Shown here: piece after piece, positions 42,950 to 52,915 of the stretch
Numbering within the stretch: position 1 is the stretch's first letter
Layout: every line of letters starts with the position of its first letter
Assembly: GCF_901933205.1 (NCBI RefSeq)
Contig: NC_044573.1
Coordinates: 112,589,702 to 112,653,701 of the forward strand
Source of the DNA: Camarhynchus parvulus
Lineage: Eukaryota; Chordata; Aves; Passeriformes; Thraupidae
Length of the DNA: 64,000 nucleotides
Direction of reading: 5' to 3'
Position numbers and translations under genes: made by a program
Notes under the pieces: model-generated
What the model saw: only the letters and a program-made list of their open reading frames with translations
Told to the model about the DNA's origin: nothing
The model's database searches: none

Positions 42950-43875
42950 AGCGTTTGTAAGAAATGAAAACTTATAAAGCAGGAAAAAATTAAAACTAAA
43001 ACTAAAAAAAGAAAGAAAAAAAAAGAAAAAAGAATTTAAAAAATAATAAAAACGTATTTTGAGGCAGCTGCTGCAAAAACTTAAAAAGCAGGAAAATTAA
43101 AACTAAAACTAAAACTTGAAAAAATAATAAATAATAATAATAAGACATGTTTTGAGGCAGTTGCTGCGAAAAATTAAAAAGCAGGAAAATTAAAACTAAA
43201 ACAAAAAAATTTTAAAATTTTAAAATATTTGGAAAAAATAAATAGTAATAATAATAAGACATATTATTTTGAGGCAGTTGCTGCGAATACTTAAAAAGCA
43301 GGAAAATTAAAACTAAAACTAAAAAACCCGCAAAACATTGTAAAAATAATTGAAAAATAATAAATAATAATAATAAGACTTTTTTGAAGCAGTTGCTGCA
43401 AAAACTTAAAAAGCAGGAAAATTAAAATTAAAACAAAAAAAATTTAAAAATTATTAAAAAATAAAAAATTAAAATAATAAGACATATTTGGAGGCAGTTG
43501 CTGCGGAAACTTAAAAAGCAAGAAAATTAAAACTAAAACTAAAAAAAAAATTAAAAATTTTTAAATAATTTTAAAAAATTAATAATAAGGCGTATTTTGA
43601 GGCAGCTGCTGCAAAACTTAAAAAGCAGGAAAATTAAAACTAAAATTAAAATTGTTTTGAAAAAATTAATAATAATAATAATAATAATTTGAGGCAGCTG
43701 CTGCGAAAACTTAAAAAGCAGGAAAATTAAAACTAAAATTTTAAAAATGTTGAAAAATAAATAATAATAATAATAATAGTAATAATAATAATTATTATAA
43801 TTTGAGGCAGTTGCTGCGAAAACTTAAAAAGCGGGAAAATTAAAACTAAAATTTAAAATTTTTTGAAAAATCAAC

Positions 43876-43918
<43 letters not shown>

Positions 43919-43934
43919 GTTATTATTATTATAA

Positions 43935-43971
<37 letters not shown>

Positions 43972-44010
43972 TGAGACAGTTGCTGCGAAAACTTAAAAAG
44001 CGGGAAAATT
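42950..44010. repeat. A-rich tandem array, GAGGCAGTTGCTGCGAAAAC unit with (AAT)n
   Basis: Nine units of about 95-150 bp share GAGGCAGYTGCTGCGAAAAC, TTAAAAAGCAGGAAAATTAA and AACTAAAACTAAAA, with a variable (AAT)n or A-rich filler. The filler lengthens towards the CpG island and the last one flips to (ATT)n at 43918-43970, giving an inverted AAT/ATT pair. It ends about 35 bp before the CpG island. Confidence 0.92.
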
Positions 44011-44140
44011 AAAACTAAAAAAAACCCCAACAAATCACAATAACAACCCCATTTCGGGGCCGGCTCCCCCCGAGCAGCCCGAGCGCATTTTCGGGGCGGC
44101 GCTGGCGGGGCCGCTCCGTGCGCGCTCCCGCGGCGGCCCC

Positions 44141-44154
44141 GTTGCCATGGAGAC
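44141..44154. promoter_or_regulatory. X-box-like RFX site
   Basis: GTTGCCATGGAGAC is a near-perfect RFX X-box, an imperfect palindrome of two half-sites (GTTGCC and the complement of GGAGAC) spaced as in the GTTGCCATGGAAAC-type consensus. RFX sites are typical of promoters of ciliary and some neural genes. It lies in the centre of the CpG island. Confidence 0.65.
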
Positions 44155-44196
44155 GGCGCGGGGGTGCGCGCACCCGCGGGATGGAGCCGGGCCGGG

Positions 44197-44226
44197 ATGA
44201 GCGGCGGCGGGCACCGGGCGGTGCAG
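44197..44226 (+). other. Candidate short first-exon reading frame with donor
   Basis: ATG AGC starts a ten-codon frame (MSGGGHRAVQ) that ends exactly at CAG|GTGCGT (44227), a good donor. A second ATG at 44181 gives a phase-1 frame into the same donor. Neither phase joins exon h (which needs phase 2), so if this is a dystrobrevin first exon, another exon must intervene or translation must start later. The product was not recognised. Confidence 0.3.
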
Positions 44227-44394
44227 GTGCGTGCCCCGGGCCTGGCACGGGTTTGTCCCGGTTCCTCCGCGGGCTCCGGGGCCGCTCCGGCTCCTCCCGG
44301 GCCAGCGGCGGGACCGGGCCGGAGCGGGGTCCGGCTGATGGGAACGGCCCTGGAGCGGCTCCCGGAGCCGGGGACAGCGCCCGAGGCTGTGTAG

Positions 44395-44820
44395 GTTCGG
44401 CTCCGAGTTTTGTAGGATCGGTTTTCCGAGCCCTGTAGGATCAGCTCTGAACCGTGTAGGGTCGGTTCTGTAGCTTGTTCCGGTTGTGTGGGGCGGTGGT
44501 CGCAGCTGGGGTGTTCGTTTGTGGGCGTGGCTCTGAGGCTGGTTTGTATGCTCTGTTAGTTGTAGAGGTTTTTTTTCGGTTGAGTTTTAGGGTCCTTGAG
44601 TTGTAGTCTTAGGTCCTGGTGTGTTTGTAATTGATGTGTAGGGTCGGCTCGGCTTAGGCCTTGTGTAGGTCGGTCTCTGGTGTTGTCTTGTGTGTAGGGT
44701 CGGTTCTCTGAGCTGTGTAGGGTCGGCTCTGAGCTGTGTAGGATCGGTTCTCTGAGCTGTGTAGGGTCGGCTCTGAGCTGTGTAGGATCGGTTCTCTGAG
44801 CTGTGTAGGATCAGCTCCGA
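44395..44820. repeat. Decaying 25-40 bp repeat, TGTGTAGGATCGGTTCTCTGAG
   Basis: Units of GAGCTGTGTAGGATCGGTTC / GAGCTGTGTAGGGTCGGCTC are clean at 44680-44820 and decayed before that. It follows directly on the CpG island and retains CpG in each unit. Confidence 0.85.
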
Positions 44821-44944
44821 GGGATGCAGGAGGATCAGCCCGGACAGGAACGCAGGAATGCAGCTTGGAGGGACGGGGGAGCCGTCGGAAAGGGATGGGG
44901 GGGCTGGGGGATGGGGGGGCTGCTCGGACAGGGGGGACCTGGGG

Positions 44945-45795
44945 CTGTTTGGGGTGAGCTCGGTGTGTGCTCAGGGTGTGTTTGGGGTGTGCTCTGGGTG
45001 TGTTTGGGGTGTGCTCTGGGTGTGTTTGGGGTGAGCTCGGGGTGTTTTTGGGGGATGTTTGGGGTGTGCTCAGGGTGTTCTCGTGCTGTTCTCGGGGTGA
45101 GCTTGGGGTATGTTTGGGGTGAGCTCAGAATGTTTTTGGGGTGTTTTGGGGGTGTTTTTGGGCTGTTGTCGGGGTGAGCTCAGGGTATGTTTGGGGTGTG
45201 TTCGGGGTGTTTTTGGGGTGTTCTTGGGGTGAGCTCGGGGTATGTTTGAGGTGTGCTCGGGGTGTTTTTGGGGTGTTCTTGGGGTGTTCTCGGGGTGAGC
45301 TCTAGGTGAGTTCAGAGTATATTTGGGGTGGTTTTGGGGTGTGCTCAGGGTATGTTTGGGGTGTGCTCAGGGTATGTTTGGGGTGTGCTCGGGCTGTTCT
45401 TGGGGTGAGCTCAGGGTATGTTCGGGGTTTGCTCAGGGTATGTTTGGGGTGTGCTCAGGGTATGTTTGGGGTGAGCTCGGGGTGTTTTTGGGGTGCTCTT
45501 GGCATGGTTTTTGGCTGTTCTCAGGGTGTGCTCATGGTGTGTTTGGGATGTGCTCAGGGGGTTCTTGGGGTGGTTTTGGGGTGTGCTGAGGCTGTTCTCA
45601 TGCTGTGCTCGGGTTGTGCTCAGGGTATGGTTGGGGTGTTCTTGGGCTGTTCTCGGGTTGTTCTCGGGGTGTGCTCGGGGTATTTTTGGGGTGAGCTCAG
45701 GGTATTCTCGGGATGTGTTTGGGATGTGCTCGGGCTGTTCTCGGGGAGTAGTCAGGGTATTTTTGGGCTGTTCTCCAGCTGTTCTCGGGGTCTCT
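44945..45795. repeat. Array of TTTGGGGTGTGCTCAGGGTATG
   Basis: Units of about 10-22 bp alternate GGGGTGTGCTC, GGGGTGAGCTC, GGGGTATGTTT and GGGGTGTTCTT for 850 bp. Every unit has GGGGTGAG or GGGGTATG, which resembles a donor (G|GTGAGC, G|GTATGT). Confidence 0.93.
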
Positions 45796-46794
45796 GTCCG
45801 GGCAGCCCAGCACAGGGAACACCCCAAACATTCCCTTTCCCTTTTCCCATTCCCCAGCTCCGAGCAGGGAGCCCGATTTTTTCTTTGCCAAACCCTGATT
45901 TTTCCTTACCCATCCCTGATTTTTCCTCCCCAGTCCCTGAGCCCCCTGCCCTCCCCAGCCGCGTTTCCCGGTGGTTGTGGACGGATCCATCCCCGGGGGA
46001 AGCAGGTTCGCATTTCCCAGCCCAGCCTGCAGAGGGGATTGGGGCACGGTGACCTCTGCCCAGGTGCTGCTGCTCCATTTCCCAGCTGCTCCCTGCCCCG
46101 CTGGGACTGAGGCACTCACGGGAATTGGCTGTGAGGTAAAATCCAGCAGAGGTTTGGTGATAAAACGGCTCAGAAACTCGGCAATGTGTGCAGTGAATTG
46201 TATTGATCAGCGCCAGGTGTTGCAGTAGCCCTCAGGGATTGATTTTCCTCAGTTCTCGTCTGTAAAATCCCAATTATCTGTTTATGTTCTCGGGTTTGTG
46301 ATTGTTCTTTAACTTCTCTTTAATTTATTTCTGACCACTGGAACAGAATCACCTTCAACTCTCTTTAGAATGACGACAAACCCAGTGAAATGAACACTGA
46401 AATTTGTCATTCCTGCTGCTAGAACCCCCTGGATTTGCAGTTTCCCAGAGGACAGAGATCAATCCCTGAGCCTGCTGCCCAGGCACGTGGAGCAGGCAGG
46501 TAGAGAGGCGGCACTGCCAGACCCCAGCACGCTGGAAACGTTTCCCTTTGGCAAAAACCGAGGCTGCTATTTTTGGATGAGCCGCCTCTAACCTACATTG
46601 TTGGTGCGTTAGAAGTTGTTTGTGATTTTTCTCTGCCTCCCTGTGTGGGGATGGCTTTGGGCTGAGGGGCACCAGGGGCACAGGACAAAGCAGCTCCATG
46701 GAGGCACCTGGGGAGCTCAGGGCTGAGCTGGGCACGAGCCCAGGTGTGCCCAGGTGGGTGAGAGACCCCTGGGCTGTGCCAGCTCTGGGGTATT
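45796..46794. other. DTNB: Intron, single-copy
   Basis: A short GATTTTTCCTTACCCATCCC echo at about 45890-45930 resembles the later 48.6-49.1 kb array. A possible exon-like stretch is CCAG|TCCCTGAGCC...GGAAGCAG|GTTCGC (45932-46005); it was not matched to any family. The remainder to 46790 is non-repetitive. Confidence 0.45.
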
Positions 46795-47185
46795 TTGATC
46801 ACAAGGGTGTTTGGGTGAAGGAAGAGACGAGATCTTTGACTCTGTATTTCAGAAGGCTTGATTTATTATTTTATGATGTATACATCTATTATAACTATAC
46901 TAAAAGAAAGGAGAGTTTCCTGAAGCTGCTCAGCTAAGCTAAGAAAAGTAAAGAATGATAACAAACTAGCTCTCTCGGACTGTGTCTGAGAGATCTCAGT
47001 TCTGGATTAATTATAATTAATTATTGGCCATTAATTATAAACGTGCAAGTTGGGCCAATCCAGACAGAGTTGTTGCATTCCACAGAGGCAGATAATCTAT
47101 TGTTTATGTCTTGTTGTTGAACTTCGCAGCTTCAGCAGGAAAAATCCTGAAAGAGGATTTTTCATGAAAGAAATATCTGTGACAG
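46795..47185 (-). mobile_element. LTR (ERVK-type family), unexpanded copy
   Basis: In order on +: GAAGGAAGAGACGAGATC, TTTCAGAAGGCTTGATTTATT, TTATGATGTATACATC, ACTATACTAAAAGAAAGGAG, TTAATTATAAACGTGC, GTTGCATTCCACAGAGGCAG, and ATGAAAGAAATATCTGTGACA. It is the reverse of the LTR at 50456. The AT-rich link between AAGGCTTGATTTATT and ACTATACTAAAAG is only about 40 bp, the ancestral state for the swollen copies. Confidence 0.82.
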
Positions 47186-47289
47186 GGTGGCAGCAGGGCC
47201 AGGGCAGTGCCCGTCCCCTGTGCTGGCACTGCTGGGGCACCTCCAGTGCTGGGGGCAGCTCTGGGCCCCTCCTGCCAGGACAGACCTGC

Positions 47290-47550
47290 AGGGGCTGCAG
47301 CGTGTCCAGGGAAGGGAACGGAGCTGGGGAGGGAATGGAGCCCCAGGAGGGGCTGAGGGAGCTGGGAAGGGGCTCAGCCTGGAGCAAAGGAGGCTCAGGG
47401 GGGACCTTGTGGCTCTGCACAAGTCCCTGCCAGGAGGGCACAGCCAGGGGGGGTCGGGCTCTGCTCCCAGGGAACAGGGACAGGCCAAGGGGAAATGGCC
47501 TCAGGCTGGGCCAGGGCAGGCTCAGGGTGGACACCAGGAGGAATTTCTGC
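47290..47550 (+). mobile_element. CR1 3' fragment
   Basis: A forward CR1 begins near GGGGCTGCAGCGTGTCCAGG and from 47333 matches 18739-18955 at all but about two visible positions, ending at GGAATTTCTGCTGAGCAAAG. It is truncated before the usual 3' end. Confidence 0.82.
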
Positions 47551-47614
47551 TGAGCAAAGTGCAGGACTTGGCTGCTTCCAGCTGTGGGACAGAGCAGGGA
47601 TGAATCTGCCCCAG

Positions 47615-48445
47615 TCCCCATTCCCATATTCCCATTATTCCACATTTCCACATTCCCATATTCTCATATTTGAATTTCAGTTTTCCTAGAAGTTGCTCCT
47701 AGGATTTTCCCATATTCTGCCCAATTCCCACATTCCCATATTCCCACATCTTTCCCATATTCCCACATTACTCTCAAATTCCCACATCTCCATACTCCCA
47801 TTTTATTCCCACATTCCCAAATTCCCATATTTCCATATTCCCAAATTTCAATTTCAGTTTTCCTGAAAATTGCTCCCAGGATTTTCCCATATTCCCGTAT
47901 TCTTCCCAATTCCCATATTATTCCTATATTCCCATATTATTCCCATAGTCCCACATTCCCACATTCCAACATTCCCATATTCCCACATTTCCACATTCCC
48001 ATATTTTCATGTTCCCGTATTCCCACATTCCAGTTTCAGTTTTCTTGGAAGTTGCTCCCAGGATTTTCCTGTATTCTGCCCAATTCCCACATTCCCATAT
48101 TATTCCCTTATTCCCACATTCCCACATTCCCACATTCCCATATTATTCCCACGTTCCCACATTCCCATTATTCCATATTTCCACATTCCCATATTCCACA
48201 TTCCTACATTCCCACATTCCCAAATTCCCATATTCCCACATTCTCATATTCCCACATTCCCACATTCCTACATTCCCACATTCCCAAATTCCCATATTCC
48301 CACATTCTCATAGTCCCACATTCCCACATTAATTCCATATTATTTCCACATTCCCACATTCTCTTATTCCCGTATTATTCCCGCATGCCCATATTCCCAT
48401 ATTATTTTCATATTCCCACATTCCCATTTCAGTTTTCCTGGAAGT
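47615..48445. repeat. TTCCCACATTCCCATA array with internal larger blocks
   Basis: Units of 8 bp (ATTCCCAC, ATTCCCAT) form larger blocks of about 185-370 bp marked by CAGTTTTCCT(G/A)GAAGTTGCTC and CCAGGATTTTCC at about 47677, 47857, 48035 and 48429. It is a nested higher-order structure of an 8-mer and a 180-bp super-unit. Confidence 0.92.
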
Positions 48446-48596
48446 TGCTCCCAGGATTTGCCCTGGGTGAGGTGATGATCTCCAGCTGATCCCCCCCAGT
48501 TTTTATCCCATTTTTAGGGAGCTGCTGCTGCCTCAGCGCTGCCCGTGGCCCTGTCTGCCCTTGCTGCTCTCCCTGCAGGGCTCTGGCTGCTGCTTT

Positions 48597-49082
48597 TAAC
48601 CCATCCCTGGTTTTTCCTTACCCATCCCTGATTTTTCCTTGTCAATCCCTGATTTTTCCCTACCAATCCCTGATTTTTCCCTACCAATCCCTGATTTTTC
48701 CTTGCCAATCCCTGATTTTTCCTTGTCAGTCCGTGGTTTATCTTTACCAATCCCTGATTTTTCCTTGCCAATCCCTGATTTTTCCTTGTCAGTCCGTGGT
48801 TTATCTTTACCCATCCCTGATTTTTCCTTGCCAATCCCTGATTTTTCCTTACCCATCCCTGATTTTTCCCTACCAATCCCTGATTTTTCCTTGTCAATCC
48901 CTGATTTTTCCTTGTCAGTCCCTAATTTTTCCTTACCCATTCCTGATTTTTCCTTGCCAATCCCTGATTTTTCCTTGCCAATCCCTGATTTTTCCTTGTC
49001 AATCCCCAATTTTTCCCATCCCTGATTTTTCCTTGTCAATCCCTGATTTTTCCCTACCAATCCCTGATTTTTCCTTACCAAA
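48597..49082. repeat. 20-21 bp repeat, CCCTGATTTTTCCTTGCCAAT
   Basis: About 23 copies of CCATCCCTGATTTTTCCTTAC / CAATCCCTGATTTTTCCTTG. Three copies carry AGTCCGTGGTTTATCTTTAC and mark a duplicated block at 48725-48815. Confidence 0.95.
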
Positions 49083-49398
49083 CTATGTGAGGAATTTAAT
49101 TAAATTCCTCTTTAATTCATTTCATTCCTCCCATGTCCAAACTGTGAATATTCAAATTCCACCCCAGCCTGGGTTGGTGGCTGGAGCAGAAGCTCTGCAG
49201 GGCTTTGTCGCCTGCTCCCAAAAACACCTTTCCCTCCTCAGGCTCGTCCCATTTGCAGAATTAATCAATTAATTAATTAGTTAATTGCTTTGCACAGCCT
49301 GGGAAATGAGGTTACCCCAATTTCCAGGCAGGGAGGGGTTTGTTCCTGGCTCGGGAAGGAAACTGAGGCAGCCCCAGCAGCCGGAGCTGTGCACTCCA
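49083..49398. other. Intron / retroviral leader-like segment
   Basis: 49083-49275 is ordinary intron with a TTAATTAATTAATTAG stretch. 49280-49398, read on the minus strand, follows a primer-binding site and would be the untranslated leader of an old provirus; no gag frame was found. Confidence 0.45.
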
Positions 49399-49416
49399 GC
49401 CCCACGTTGGGCGCCA
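49399..49416 (-). mobile_element. Retroviral primer-binding site (tRNA-Lys type)
   Basis: On the minus strand the 18 bases are TGGCGCCCAACGTGGGGC, identical to the tRNA-Lys(1,2) primer-binding site used by many betaretroviruses and ERVK elements. It lies 5 bases after a CACA LTR end, the spacing expected of a 5' LTR-PBS junction. No coding remains follow; the provirus has been lost beyond the leader. Confidence 0.85.
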
Positions 49417-49421
49417 AAAGC

Positions 49422-49572
49422 TGTGTTTAAAATCTCTTTTTTATTGAAATAACGGGGGAACAAATCCCGCCCTTTTTCCTGGAGTTTTTGGGGGATTTCA
49501 GCAGATCTCAGAGGTGAGGGCTGAGCCCTAGGCTGGTCCCAGGGGGGGAAAAGAAGCCCCTGAGCAGAGCAG
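49422..49572 (-). mobile_element. 3' end of the LTR that belongs to the PBS
   Basis: Read on the minus strand, the segment ends TTTCAATAAAAAAGAGATTT then TAAACACA, with an AATAAA signal about 20 bp before the LTR end. Its upstream part is cut by, or continuous with, the second LTR at 49575; it is a different family from that LTR. Confidence 0.6.
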
Positions 49573-49574
49573 GT

Positions 49575-50460
49575 GTGGTGGGGCTTGAGGGTCTTCAGGA
49601 GCAGGGAAGAGATGAGAATCTTCTCTTTATGCTTTAGAAGGCTGATATATTACATTATATTATATTATATTATATTATATTATATTATATTATATTATAT
49701 TATATTATATTATATTATATTATATTATATTATATTACATTATATTATATTATATTATATTACATTATATTACATTATATTACATTATATTACATTATAT
49801 TACATTATATTACATTATATTATATTATATTATATTATATTACATTATATTATATTATATTACATTACATTACATTATATTATATTATATTACATTATAT
49901 TATACTATACTATATTATATATTATATTATCACATTACATTATATTACATTACATTATATTACATTATATTATATTACATTGCATTACATTATATACATA
50001 TCATATTATAATAATAAAATATAATATAATAAATCTACAATATACTATGAAATATAATATAATAATATAATTCTATAAATGATTCTGTACATAATATTTA
50101 TATATTATATATCAATATTTCTATATAATATATTATTTATATAATACTATAAATAATATAATAAGTGTAATATAATATAATAAAAGAAAATGATATATTA
50201 AAACTATACTCAAGAAAGAGAAAGGAGACAACAGAAGGCTAGAAAAGAAAGCAAGGAATGGTGATAAAATCTTGTGACAGACCAGAGCCTGGACACAGCT
50301 GGACCGTGACTGGTCACCAAGTAGAAACAATCACATGAGACCAATCACCGCATTCCACAGCGGCAGAAAATTATTGTTCACATTTCCTTTCTGAAGCGTC
50401 TCAGGAGAAAAATCCCGATGAAGGTGTTTCTCAAAAAATATGTCAGCGACAAGCAGGGCG
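49575..50460 (-). mobile_element. LTR (ERVK-type family) with internal AT satellite
   Basis: Reverse LTR landmarks: GGAAGAGATGAGAATCTTCT and TTTAGAAGGCTGATATATTA at the left, then satellite, then AAACTATACTCAAGAAAGAG, GACACAGCTGGACCGTGACT, CATGAGACCAATCACCGCAT and AGGAGAAAAATCCCGATGAA to ATGTCAGCGACA at the right. It joins a second LTR in opposite orientation at 50456. Confidence 0.82.
49645..50190. repeat. (ATTAT)n / (ATTAC)n satellite within the LTR
   Basis: About 340 bp of ATTAT and ATTAC pentamers (TTATATTACA phasing) is followed by about 200 bp of decayed AT sequence (ATAATATAATAAATCTACAAT and so on). It is located at the LTR's AT-rich link, as at 23110 and 4795. Confidence 0.93.
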
Positions 50461-50877
50461 TCACAGACACGTTTTATGGAAAATCCTTTCCTTAGGGCTT
50501 TTCCTCCTGAGAAGCTGAGAGGCCTCAGGAACAAAATGCAAGCAATGGTTATCTGCTGCTGTGGAATGCAACAGGTGCATCTGTGATTGGTCTCATGTGG
50601 TTGTTTCTAATTAATGGCCAATCACGGCACAGCTGGCTTGGACTCTCTGGTCAGTCACAAGATTTTATTATCATTTATTTTCTGTTCCTTTCAAGCCTTC
50701 TGGTGAAATCCTTTCTTCTGTTCTTTTAGTATAGTTTTGATAGATCATTTACTTTTAATATAATATATATGATAAAATAATAAATCAGCCTTTTGAAACA
50801 TGAAATCAAGGTTCTCATCCCCTCCTTCGTCCTGGGACCCCTGTGAGCACCACCGCAGCAGGGACAAGTCAGGAATT
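50456..50877 (+). mobile_element. Complete-looking solo LTR (ERVK-type family), head-to-head with the previous one
   Basis: It has the fullest set of family landmarks: TCACAGACACGTTTTATGGA, TTTTCCTCCTGAGAAGCTG, TGGTTATCTGCTGCTGTGGA, GATTGGTCTCATGTGGTTG, TTTCTAATTAATGGCCAATC, GGACTCTCTGGTCAGTCAC, TCTTTTAGTATAGTTTTG, ATATAATATATATGATAAAA, AATAAATCAGCC, and GGGACCCCTGTGAGCACC. CCAAT-like and AATAAA signals are retained. The AT link is unexpanded. Confidence 0.85.
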
Positions 50878-50884
50878 CCAGCGT

Positions 50885-52915
50885 GCCCTGTGACCCTCAC
50901 TGACCATTCCCTCACTGACCATTCCCTGCTGACCATTCCCTCACTGACCACTCCCTGCTGACCATTCCCTCACTGACCATTCCCTCACTGACCATTCCCT
51001 CACTGACCATTCCCTGCTGACCATTCCCTCACTGACCATTCCCTCACTGACCATTCCCCTCACTGACCATTCCCTCACTGACCATTCCCTCACTGACCAT
51101 TCGCTCACTGACCATTCCCTCACTGACCATTCCCTCACTGACCATTCCCTCACTGACCATTCCCTCACTGACCATTCCCTCACTGACCATTCCCTGCTGA
51201 CCATTCCTTCACTGACCATTCCCTCACTGACCATTCCCTGCTGACCATTCCCTCACTGACCATTCCCTGCTGACCATTCCCTCACTGACCATTCCCTCAC
51301 TGACCATTCCCTGCTGACCATTCCCTCACTGACCATTCCCCTCACTGACCATTCCCTCACTGACCATTCCCTGCTGACCATTCCCTCACTGACCATTCCC
51401 TCACTGACCATTCGCTCACTGACCACTCCCTGCTGACCATTCCCTCACTGACCATTCCCTCACTGACCACTCCCTGCTGACCATTCCCTCACTGACCATT
51501 CCCTCACTGACCATTCCCTGCTGACCATTCCCTCACTGACCATTCCCCTCACTGACCATTCCCTCACTGACCATTCCCTGCTGACCATTCCCTCACTGAC
51601 CATTCCCTCACTGACCATTCGCTCACTGACCATTCCCCTCACTGACCATTCCCTGCTGACCATTCCTTCACTGACCATTCCCCTCACTGACCATTCCCTG
51701 CTGACCATTCCCTCACTGACCATTCCCTCACTGACCATTCCCTGCTGACCATTCCCTCACTGACCATTCCCCTCACTGACCATTCCCTCACTGACCATTC
51801 CCCTCACTGACCATTCCTTCACTGACCATTCCCCTCACTGACCATTCCCTGCTGACCATTCCCTCACTGACCATTCCCTCACTGACCATTCCCTCACTGA
51901 CCATTCCCTGCTGACCATTCCCCTCACTGACCATTCCCTCACTGACCATTCGCTCACTGACCACTCCCTGCTGACCATTCCCTCACTGACCATTCCCTCA
52001 CTGACCATTCCCTGCTGACCATTCCCTCACTGACCATTCCCCTCACTGACCATTACCTCACTGACCATTCCCTGCTGACCATTCCCTGCTGACCATTCCC
52101 TCACTGACCATTCCCCTCACTGACCATTCCCTCACTGACCATTCCTCACTGACCATTCCCCTCACTGACCATTCCCTCACTGACCATTCCCTCACTGACC
52201 ATTCCCTGCTGACCATTCCCTGCTGACCATTCCCTCACTGACCATTCCCTCACTGACCATTCCCTGCTGACCATTCCTTCACTGACCATTCCCCTCACTG
52301 ACCATTCCCTGCTGACCATTCCCTCACTGACCATTCCCTCACTGACCATTCCCTGCTGACCATTCCCTCACTGACCATTCCCCTCACTGACCATTCCCTC
52401 ACTGACCATTCCCTGCTGACCATTCCCTCACTGACCATTCCCTCACTGACCATTCCCTCACTGACCATTCCCTGCTGACCATTCCCTCACTGACCATTCC
52501 CTCACTGACCATTCCCTCACTGACCATTCCCTGCTGACCATTCCCTCACTGACCATTCCCTCACTGACCATTCCCTCACTGACCATTCCCTGCTGACCAT
52601 TCCCCTCACTGACCATTCCCTGCTGACCATTCCCTGCTGACCATTCCCTCACTGACCATTCCCTGCTGACCATTCCCTGCTGACCATTCCCTCACTGACC
52701 ATTCCCTGCTGACCATTCCCTCACTGACCATTCTCCTCACTGACCATTCCCTGCTGACCATTCGCTCACTGACCATTCCCTCACTGACCATTCCCTGCTG
52801 ACCATTCCCTCCCTGACCATTCCCTGCTGACCATTCCCTCACTGACCATTCCCTCACTGACCATTCCCTGCTGACCATTCCCCTCACTGACCATTCCCTG
52901 CTGACCACTCTCCTG
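50885..52915. repeat. 2-kb array of ACCATTCCCTCACTG
   Basis: About 130 copies of the 15-bp ACCATTCCCTCACTG and the 14-bp ACCATTCCCTGCTG, plus a 16-bp form with CCCCTCACTG. They are arranged in larger repeated strings, for example around 51240-51430, 51480-51620 and 51900-52060. Each copy contains CTGAC, a branch-point consensus, followed by a short pyrimidine run. Confidence 0.96.

Larger units (their letters stand above)
44045..44400. promoter_or_regulatory. CpG island, candidate internal promoter
   Basis: About 350 bp is dense in CpG (for example GCGCGCTCCCGCGGCGGCCC, GGCGCGGGGGTGCGCGCACC), unlike the flanks, in which CpG is rare. It contains no array and no TE. The position, inside the 23.5-kb intron before exon h, fits an internal promoter for a short dystrobrevin transcript, a nested gene or a non-coding RNA. 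No TATA box was seen, as is usual for such promoters. Confidence 0.72.

Noticed and set aside
44051..44085. 18-bp identity (CCCCGAGCAGCCCGAGCG) between the CpG island and exon g
   Set aside because: Both are very GC-rich and the match does not extend; probably chance.
45931..46005. Possible exon between CCCCAG and CAG|GTTCGC
   Set aside because: It is in phase with the CpG-island frame but no similarity was recognised; kept only as a hint in the findings.
50885..52915. CRISPR-like array of short direct repeats
   Set aside because: Units are head-to-tail without unique spacers and lie in a vertebrate intron.
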